DNA from: JAPLDA01 sp043787975
Lineage (GTDB): Bacteria > Bacteroidota > Bacteroidia > AKYH767-A > 2013-40CM-41-45
Direction: 5' to 3'
Length of the DNA stretch: 64,000 bases
NCBI GenBank assembly: GCA_043787975.1
Contig: JAYVUK010000016.1
Location: forward strand, 1 to 64,000
This document shows positions 52,187-61,600 of the stretch, one piece after another. Positions within the stretch are counted from its first letter, which is position 1. Each line of letters starts with the position of its first letter. Made by a program: the position numbers and the translations under genes. The notes under the pieces were generated by a model, which saw only the letters and a list, made by a program, of their open reading frames with translations, was not told the origin of the DNA and searched no databases.

Positions 52187-52522
52187 TTAGAATGGCCTAG
52201 CAATGCCTACGAAGTTTGCATTGTTTGCATCCCAGATTGAGAAATCGTCAAGCGCTGTGTTGCCATCACCATTCAAATCGGTTGGATTGTATCCAAACGC
52301 AAAATTGGCATTATCAAAATCCCAAAGGGAGAAATCATCAAGGGCCACATTCCCATCCTGGTTCATATCACCTGAATAGATAGCATAAACGGGAACACCG
52401 GCTATCGAATCTACTCTAACCATATTATTACCATACGCCTTATTTTGAGCAAAGGCAGAATTTGTAGCAAATAAGAGCATCAATGCTCCGATTACGAGAT
52501 AACTTCTTTTCATTGTTTTCAT
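52187..52522 (-). CDS. Stand-alone dockerin-like (EF-hand loop) secreted protein, 111 aa
   Basis: The protein is little more than a signal peptide (MKTMKRSYLVIGALMLLFAT... SAFAQ) and a dockerin-like module. Two calcium-binding loops are evident, DMNQDGNVALDD and DLNGDGNTALDD, each followed by F-S-(L/I)-W-D and separated by NANFAFGYNPT. The second loop and its flanks (LNGDGNTALDDFSIWDANN, then ANFV) are identical to the end of the 3280-aa protein encoded immediately upstream. A short AQNKAYGNNM segment after the signal also echoes AQNQAYQDNQ of that protein. It lacks any other domain and any T9SS type A signal. Calcium binding is likely from the loops; its role as a free module, for example a partner that binds surface proteins, is an inference. 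A -7 box and a strong hairpin lie just upstream. Confidence 0.8.
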   Translation of the reverse strand: MKTMKRSYLVIGALMLLFATNSAFAQNKAYGNNMVRVDSIAGVPVYAIYSGDMNQDGNVALDDFSLWDFDNANFAFGYNPTDLNGDGNTALDDFSIWDANNANFVGIARPF

Positions 52523-52547
52523 TTTATTTTGAGATTATATTTTTCTC

Positions 52548-52555
52548 CAAAGGTA
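52548..52555 (-). promoter_or_regulatory. Candidate -7 promoter box for the 111-aa gene
   Basis: On the minus strand the bases read TACCTTTG, a full match to TAnnTTTG, 26 bp upstream of the ATG at 52522. The same octamer precedes the Bax inhibitor-like gene. No -33 element is clear. Confidence 0.4.
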
Positions 52556-52562
52556 ACCTGTG

Positions 52563-52595
52563 AAGTCATGGGCCTTGATTAAGGACCCATGACTT
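52563..52595. terminator. Strong hairpin downstream of the 3280-aa gene
   Basis: AAGTCATGGG (52563-52572) pairs with CCCATGACTT (52586-52595), and CCTT with AAGG inside extend it to 14 bp around GATT with a single bulged base. It lies 17 bp after the stop of the giant gene on the minus strand. No T-run follows on that strand (one does on the plus strand), so it may end or stabilise the giant transcript. Confidence 0.6.
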
Positions 52596-52611
52596 TTAGG
52601 TTAAATATTAA

Positions 52612-55600
52612 TTAAAATATAGGATGTGCGGAGAATACGAAGTTCGCATTGTTGGCATCCCAGATAGAGAAGTCATCAAGAGCGGTATTACCATCTCCGT
52701 TCAAATCCGTAGGGTTATAACCGAATGCAAAATTAGAGTTGTCCAAATCCCAGATAGAGAAGTCGTCCAAAGCCACGTTTTCATCCTGGTTTATATCACC
52801 CATATAGAAACACCATTTTGTACCATACAGTATCTGGTTATCCTGATATGCTTGATTCTGCGCAGTCGTGAAGTCATAATTAGTTATGGCAGCCAACGTA
52901 ACCGGGTTGGTACTCCATGTCCAAATAGCACTTCTGTGTCTTACAGCAATGTAATACGGTGTTCCGATAGCAGCTACCGAACAAGAACCGGTAACCTGAC
53001 CGTTGGTACCGATCACAGCTTTGTAACTGTCAATCAAAGCAGGTATTCCACTTCCAGGTGCTCCCGTTGCAGCGTGCAATTCAACAATAACAGTATCACA
53101 CATCAGGTTGGTAGCACCCGGGATACTGAGATCGAACAAAGTAGAATCCATTCTACCCCAATCAGAATGATAGTAACCTTCGAAGTATGCTTTCACGTTC
53201 ACTACTGCGCCACCACCACAAGGAGTAGGTGTAATAGTAACTGAACCTGTTGCAGTACAACCCGCACCATTTGTTGCAATCACTGTATACACATGAGGAC
53301 CTGCAGTTAAGCCGGTCGCTACCGGGTTAGCAATACTGGTACTGCTTAAGTTAGAAGCAGGCGACCATGCATAGGTGAAGACAAAGGCAGGATTATTAAC
53401 ACCACCTGCAATAGTCATCGTGAAATCATTTGTTACACCAAAACCTCCTACGTTACATGCACTGGCTGCTGTAGAGAAACGAAGCGCCGTACGCAAACGC
53501 ACCGGACCGTTATATGCACCCGGAGGCACTGTGAAGGTCACCGTAACATTTCCACCTGAAGGAACTGCAGTACTTGGAAGAATTGTTTCCAATGCATCTG
53601 TCAAAGTTCCATTCGTGTTATAGTCCATAAACACTGCAACATTCTCAGTGAAACCAGGATTATCATGTAAATAGATCTGGTAGGTAGTACCTGCAGTCAA
53701 CGTGATTGTTGGCAATGCAGTCTGATCATTATATCCAGGTAATGGAGTAAACAATGTATTGTATGACCACAGTACGGTGGCACCTGTTGCATCCTTGATT
53801 TTAACAGTGTCGGTGAAATCAGTACCATCAAAGCTGGCATAAGAAGGAAGACAATATGCCGGGTTCGCATTGCTATGGAAAGTACCTTGTAATTGCGACG
53901 TCAGTGGAGCACAACCCGTTTGCGGTGTTGCAGTCACGCCATCCAGTAAAACAGCCGGCGAATATGTTACAGTAATGGACGCGGTAGATGAGCAACCTGA
54001 TGTCGTTCCTGATACAGTATAAGTAGTCGTTGTAATTGGTGTTGCAATAACATCAGCAACGGTACTAGTATTCAGTCCGGTACCAGGGCTCCATACATAA
54101 TCAGTAGCTCCATGACCATGCAGATGAACGGATCCTGAACCACAAAGTAACAATGGCAGGGACTCATCAGCAGTGATCGTAACTGTTGGAGCCGGATTCA
54201 CGGTAACACTAAGACCAGGAGCTGAAGTAGCTGTAGCCTGAGGTGAACAATTGTCTGTTACAACAAGGTAATAGTTATGTAAACCAACAGGAGGTGAAAT
54301 TACAAGAGGTACTCCTGTTCCAACTACCGGTCCGCCGATACCGTCTGTCCAAGTATATGAAGTATATGGCGCTCCGCCACCTGTTGCAGTACCATTCAGT
54401 GAAATAGTTGAACCGAAACAGATCGTAGGGTTATTCACAGTTGAAGTAACTGTTAATGGAGCACCTACAGTAATTGTAATCGAAGACGTGCTGGTACATC
54501 CTTGTGCATTGGTAACCGTTACTGTATACGTAGTAGTCGTATTAACCGTAGCAACCGGGTTCGCAATTGTACTGTTACTCAAACCTGCAGCGGGACTCCA
54601 TGAATATAAATTCGCTCCTGAAGGAACAGCAAATGTAACATTGATAGTCTGAGACGGGCCACCACACGATGCCGTATTCACACCACCCCAGTTATTCACC
54701 CCGATTGCAGGACGAATGTTATATCCAGGTGTTGTGCAGGTACATGTAGTTCCATCGGCAGACAATTCCATTGGTAAAGATCCCTGGCAAGCACCGTTTA
54801 GTGATCCGCAGGTATTTCCAACCATCCAGACAAACGCACCATCGGTAACGCTGGTTGTTACATGGTTGTGAAGAGCATTCGCCAAAGTCTGCGCATTTGC
54901 AGGTGTTGTCGCCGTTCTTCCGATCGCATCAAATGTTCCTGAAATAGTTACACTTTGATAGGATGCAGGAACAAGCGCAGTACAGAAAGCATCCCATGCC
55001 TGGCACTGAGCCAAGGTAGGAGTTACTAACGTAGTGAATGAACCTGAATACGAAACATTGGTTTGTACACTCGCACCCAACGTGGTTGTACTACCGGCAC
55101 ATACACTAAGGTTAGTGGCTGTAGCCGTTACATTGGATGACAACCCGCTTATAACTGTAATAGAAGCAGTACTTGTACAACCCGTTGCTGTAGTTGTTCC
55201 CGTCACGGTATAAGTCGTAGTCGCAACAGGTGTTGCAACAGGATTAGAGATACTGGTACTGCTAAGACCTAAAGCAGGTGTCCATGCATACGTATCAGCA
55301 CCTGATCCGGTAAGTTGGATAGAGCCGATACCATTGCAAATCTGACCACTTTGTGTCACACTAACTGCTGTTCCGGGGAACACGTTTATTGTAGCTGTTG
55401 CAGTTGTCGTATTACCACAACCGTCAGAAACGGTAACTGTATAAGGTGTAGTCACCAACGGGTTCACAGTAATTGAAGTAGTAGTTGCACCTGTTGACCA
55501 GCTGTAGCTGTATGGTAAACCGCCACCGGCAACACCGGCAGTAATTGTAACACTTGATCCGGGGCAAACAGTTCCGGAAGGAACTGGTGTAGGAGTTACA

Positions 55601-58600
55601 ACAAGCGGCGCACCAACTATTAAATTAGCTTGTGTGCTTGCACTTTGACATGTACCGCTTACGCAACGTGCATAGAACGGATATGTACCAGCTGGAGAGT
55701 TGATTCCAGGATTATAAGGCGATCCTGTTGCCACCTGGGTTCCACCAACACTTGCATCATACCATGCAACGGTTGACACCGGTGCAGTAAAGTAATATTG
55801 TAACGTAGCAGTTGCAGGGAAAGCCGCATCAGGTCCTCCGGTGTTATCATTGAAAGACTCGCTATACGTAATGTTCACTGAACCACCGGCAGGGTTTAAC
55901 AAGTTCACAAGAGTAATTGAATCGGCAGCAGTACCACCACCACCGGTGATCCATGTTGTTCCACCGGTCCAGGTAGTCAATGTTGATCCCTGGAAGCAAG
56001 GCGATGTTCCGATAATTCCGGAACCGTTGAATGCAAGACGTATCTCACTTCCAAACGTACCCGTAACAACCTGTGTAATTCCGTTGATGATAAGATGTGC
56101 GCCAATAACGGTTACACCCGGAGGCGTTGCAGGAAGAGTGAATGTTGCGATGGTATTGATTCCAGGACATAATCCCTCATCAGAAGAAGGATTGGTTAAA
56201 GGAATCGTGATAGAACCTGATAATACACCACTCAAACAAGAAGCCGTTAAATTCTGTGCAGTCGTTGATCCACCAAGACACTGATTGTAACCGGTCACTG
56301 TAGGAGCTGTAGGAATTGCATCTACCGTAATGGTCTGTGAAGCAGTTGCATTACATCCTAATGTAGTATATCCTGTAACGGTATAGGTAGTTGTAGCAGA
56401 AGGGCTGGCATTTACAGGAGATCCTGTAGTTGCATCTAACCCTAAAGCAGGCGCCCATGTATAGTTACCTGATCCGCTCGCTGTAAGCTGAACTGATCCT
56501 GACACGCAATAACGTGCAGCAGCAGGTACCGGAGAAACAGTAATCACATCCGGAGCAACTACGCTAAATGTAAAGTTAGTACAACCTGAAGAAGCACCAA
56601 ATGTATTTCTTGGCTCAATTCTCCATGAATACGTACCTGACGTCAATGCACCTGTTGTGAAGGTAAGTCCAGCCTGTGCAGAAGAAATCAATGTAGCTGC
56701 CGGAGGGCCGCCAGCACTGAAATACACGTCGTAACTTGTTGCGCTGAAAGCAGCTGGCCAGCTTAGTGTAACCGGGCCTGTACAAACAGTACTTCCTGTT
56801 GCAGGAGTTGTTGGAGCCGGGATACAAGGAGGAACGGCAGCATTGATACAAATATCAAATGTAGAACCGATTCCACCTGAACCTGCAGCGGCATCGTACA
56901 CTCTCACGAAATACCTGTTTCCGACTACAAGACCACCGACAATTGCGCTTTCAGTAGCACCTGCTCCTGTAAGGTTACGGCAAAGAATGCTTGTTTTTGT
57001 ACCGCAGTTTCCAGGAGATACTCCTGCATCCCAAACTTCAAATACGGGGTTGTAACCACCGTTTCCGGTTACTGTAATGGATGCGCTTGTATTGATCGCA
57101 TCGAAACTGTACCATACATCATCATCGGCAATACCGTTGCAAGATACTTCGGCAGAAGCAGTAGCAGCGCTTGTTACAACACCGTTTATTGCATTCTGTG
57201 AACATACACCTGCGGTTACCGTTCCCGGTACGCAGGTAGAATTTGTTAAGTTAGTTAAGCGGATTGCTGTAGCACATTCGTCATTCGCGGCTTTTGCAAA
57301 TACGATGATACCAAATTCACCTGTTGGTCCCCAATCAGGACTTTCTATTGAAACAGTAGGAGCAGATGTGTAATTATTTCCACCCGCACCAAGAGTAATT
57401 GAAGTTACAGCTCCTGCTCCGATATTTATATATGCCGAAGCATTTGAACCGCCACCACCTGAGAACGTCACACGTGATGAACTAGCAACTCCTAATGTAC
57501 CACCTACGGTATAGTTTGAACCAGGATTTGTAATGGTAAATCCTGATACAGAAGTACCTGTTAAGATAGCAGTCGCAGTTGCAGTAGTTCCGGTCTGGTT
57601 ATGATAAACACGCGCATAATACGTAGCCCCCGGAGATAAACCGGACATATTAGCCACCACCGTCAAACCTATTGTACCCAATTGGCACTGAGGAGTGGAC
57701 AATGGTAAATAAGACGCATCTAAGATTTGTAATTTCGGAATATAACCTCCTGAAGCATAGATTTTAACCTGCATGCTAGGGTCATTCGCAACAAACGAGA
57801 ACCATACATCTTTCGAGTTTGGTAACGCATCGCACGTTGAAACATCCACTGAAGGAGTTGCATAACGGGTTGTAAAGAAGTTTGATGAATTGGTTGTATT
57901 GTTCCATGCAATGTTTGTAGGGAATGCCGTTAAAGCAGGCAACGGAATCGGGTTGAACGACTCATCGTTATCAGGAGCCGTAGGAACAGGAATAGAATAG
58001 CCACCATAAACTCCCGGTGTAAATTTGATTCTACTATGCGGATCCGGAGAAATTGCCAAACTATTCACACCTACGTTTGCAGCTGCAGTGGCAATGGTAT
58101 CAAAAGCATTCTTATTTTCAAATTGCTGCGCAAAAACTTCACCTTTCTTTGGTGCTGCCGAAATAACCGCTCCGTTTAAACCACATGAATAGGAATACCG
58201 GAGATTCACCGTACCGTTATACAACTGCATGTTGCCATAATTGTAAGCAATGCTGTTATCAGTTTCATCCAATACAATTTGGAAATAAAGCTCTGGCCCG
58301 AGATTTCCGAATGCAGTCATCTTCCACCATTCAGCAGTTATTTTTCTGCTACCAATAGGATCGGAAGAAATATAATAACGCATCGCACTAGGGATCTGAG
58401 CTGTCGTATTCGGATTCGTAGTAAGGTCATCCCAAAACGCAGCAAGACAATTATTAAGTGTACCGCTTCCAATTTGGTTGAGCCAGGTTGAGTAGGTTGG
58501 AGAAGCAAAGAAGTTTTGCAAAATAACATATCCATTTGTACATGCTCTGAAACCGGTAACGGTAACTCCCTGGTATTGGAAAGTAGAAGAAGGTATTGTC

Positions 58601-61600
58601 ACAACATTTGACACACCATCATCAGAACTTGCTATACCTGAATATACAAGCCCTGTTCCATCACCACCCTGCACAACGGGCATGATTGAGTTAAAATTAA
58701 CAGCATTGGATTTTGCAACACTGAATGACAACGGCGTTAGCGGAGTAAAACCCGTAGTTGCCCAGGCATAATAATCATCTCCTGTAGGAGCGATCGGACC
58801 CGGAGCAACTGTAGCGGTCGTCCTGGAACCTGGAGTAACGAGAGCACCCGCTGCTGCTGCCGTGCTTCTTACTGTCCATGGACCTGTTGTTGCCGTACCA
58901 TTGCAGGCGAATAATTTATCGTTATCTGAAGCCAATCCATCACTTGAATTAAAGTTCATCGTGATGGTCGGGTTGAGACCGAATACAGACGCTCCGAAAG
59001 AACCTGCGTTAGCAACGGCTCTGAAACTTCGGTTACCAATTGGTGTACCTGAAGGAGAAACCGTTCCTGTCGGAGCAGCTGCATCACTTACTGTAACCGT
59101 AGTAGTGGTGCTTCCGGTGGTAACCGCTGTAGGAGTGCTACCCGCAAACCATCCAAAAGTACCTGAAAAAGGAAAGCTAAACGTGCTTGCTCCTCCTCTT
59201 CCTATCACGGTCATGGAGCCATTTTTAATAAATGCATTTGACGCACCAAAAGTACTTGCTTGACCGGCATAGCCATTCCAGGAGAATTTCAAATTATTAC
59301 CACCTAAATCCAGTACGTTACCCGGTGTATTCAAACTACCAAACAACACAAGCGGCGGTGGAGGGAAAGTACCAAATGCCGGAGGTGTATTTGTAGCTGT
59401 TGCTGAACCTATCAACGTCAGGTTACCATTTAAAATTAGTCCATTTCCATTACCATTTAAAAACAATGCATGCATCTTCCTGCTGGCAGGAATATAAGCA
59501 TCATCTAATTGAGCAGGGGAAGTTGTTGCAGGAGCAAAAAAGTTAAGAATCAACTCGTAACCTGCAATACGTACCGATGGATTCGTTGCAATAGTGGTAT
59601 AAGTACCTCCTGTTAGAGTTCCTGATCCGATACCAAAAGCACATGAAGGAGCAACCACATAACCGTAGCCGGAGTTCGTAATGTTAAAGCTTAATATCTG
59701 GCCAGTCGCCCCGATGACAGGAGTAGCCGCAGGGAAGCAGTTTGCAGGGAATGCAAGCGTCGCTGTTCCTGAACTAAATGCTAAGGTCGGAGGCGTGATG
59801 TATGTTTTTGTTACAGTCGTAGCCACATATACGGAAACAATCTTTCCTGAATTGACCGTAATGGTAAAATCAGTGCTTAACAAAGCTGTTGCGCCGGCAG
59901 GTTGAGTACCGCCAGTTACCGTAATTGTTGGTGCAGTAGTATAACCTGAGCCCGTGTTTGTAACTAAGTTCAATGCTGTAGGAGGTGAGAAACCAACCTG
60001 CGGGGCAATGGAGTAGTTATTACCGCCACCCGTAGTAAACAAGGCACCAACACCGGAACTATTTTGAGGATCCGCACTCAACGCATTTACACCTTGATCA
60101 CTATTAATAGTAAGACCTCCTGTAACTGTACCTTCACCCGATTTTTGAATGAGCATCATACTGAACCCGGCAACACTATACGGAACTACAGCTGTAGCTG
60201 CCGCAGCCGATCCTGTAGCATTTGGAACAATTACAATTGCAGGACCTGTAGAAGAAGCATATCCTGTACCTGCGTTTAGCAAGTTTGCGCTACGCACTGT
60301 TGAGGTAGCAGCATCCCAATTTACTGAAATCTGTGCTGGCGTACCTACATAACGGAAACTACCAACAACTCCTGATACATGAGTAGGAGGGGCAATTCCT
60401 TGTGCAGTTGTAAGGACAGCAGTATATAAGTTACCTCCGTAAAAATATTGTGTTCCTACGGTTAGTGCAGTCGTAATGTACGGATTGCCAATTGTACCGG
60501 CAGGCCCTACCCATAAAAATACCGCTGTACCACCTGTAGCGGTAGCTGTACCACTGGTGTGGGTCGGAGCGGAAGTACCCGAAGTACCTGCAGTAGAACA
60601 TACATAAATATCTGTTGTAGTTGTACGCACGTTACCTATCGCCAATGAAACACTTGGTACCCAAAGAGCGGAACCCGCACAAGAAGGAATAGGAGCAACG
60701 GTATAACCACCACCCATATTTGTAACGACAACATTAGCAACCATGATATTGAGCGGGCGACCAAAAATTAAGGCCGTATTATCAAATTTTAACAAGCCAT
60801 TGGTGTTTAAAGAACCTGCTGTTTGAGTTTCCTGTTGAGAAATTGTTAATGGCGTAGATGTATTGATTACGTTATTTCCTGAAAACGAAGTAAAACCTTT
60901 GATAATACCCCTTGTTCCATCACCTTCAAAGGTACCGGTTCCGTCAAGCGTGGAAGCAGTACCGTTAAATGTTAAAAAACCGATTGCATAATTCACATAC
61001 CCATTGTTAGTAAAATTACCGGCTACGTTCACTGTTGGACCCGCCAAAGCAGTTGTATATGGTAAAAATTTACCACCTGCATTGATTAATACGTTACCGG
61101 ACATTGATAAAGTGTTTGTGTTGGTAGCATTCCACTGAAGTTGACCGCTAACAGTAAGATTAGTCACATTCGCAACCTGATCAACCGTTACAGTTGAACC
61201 TGCAGAAATAACAACATTGTCAGTAATTGCAGGCACCGCACCACCCCATGTAGCAGGACTGCTCCATAATCCACCAAGTGCAATAGAACTTACGAAAGCA
61301 GGTGTGGTTTGTGTCCCTGAAACAAAAGTCCCAAAATAAAGAGGACCTCCGCTACATAAACTATTCATAGAATATACATAGAAATCGTATGTCGTAGACA
61401 ACGTCAAACCTGTAGCATTAAATGAAGTGGCAGCGCCAGTCGAAACAACAGTTCCCCCATCACCTCCAATATTTCCACCTATTGAATAAGAAGTTCCATT
61501 AACAGGAGTATTATGAGCAGCTCCGGTTGCGTATCTTACCGTTAAATAACTATCTGAACCCGGAGCAGCAGTAAATGAAACTCCAATAATAGAAGGTGAA

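Noticed and set aside
52624..53244. A 206-codon open frame on the plus strand opposite the end of the giant gene
   Set aside because: Its translation has no signal, domain or sensible composition, and the minus frame encodes recognisable FEGYY and dockerin-like motifs.
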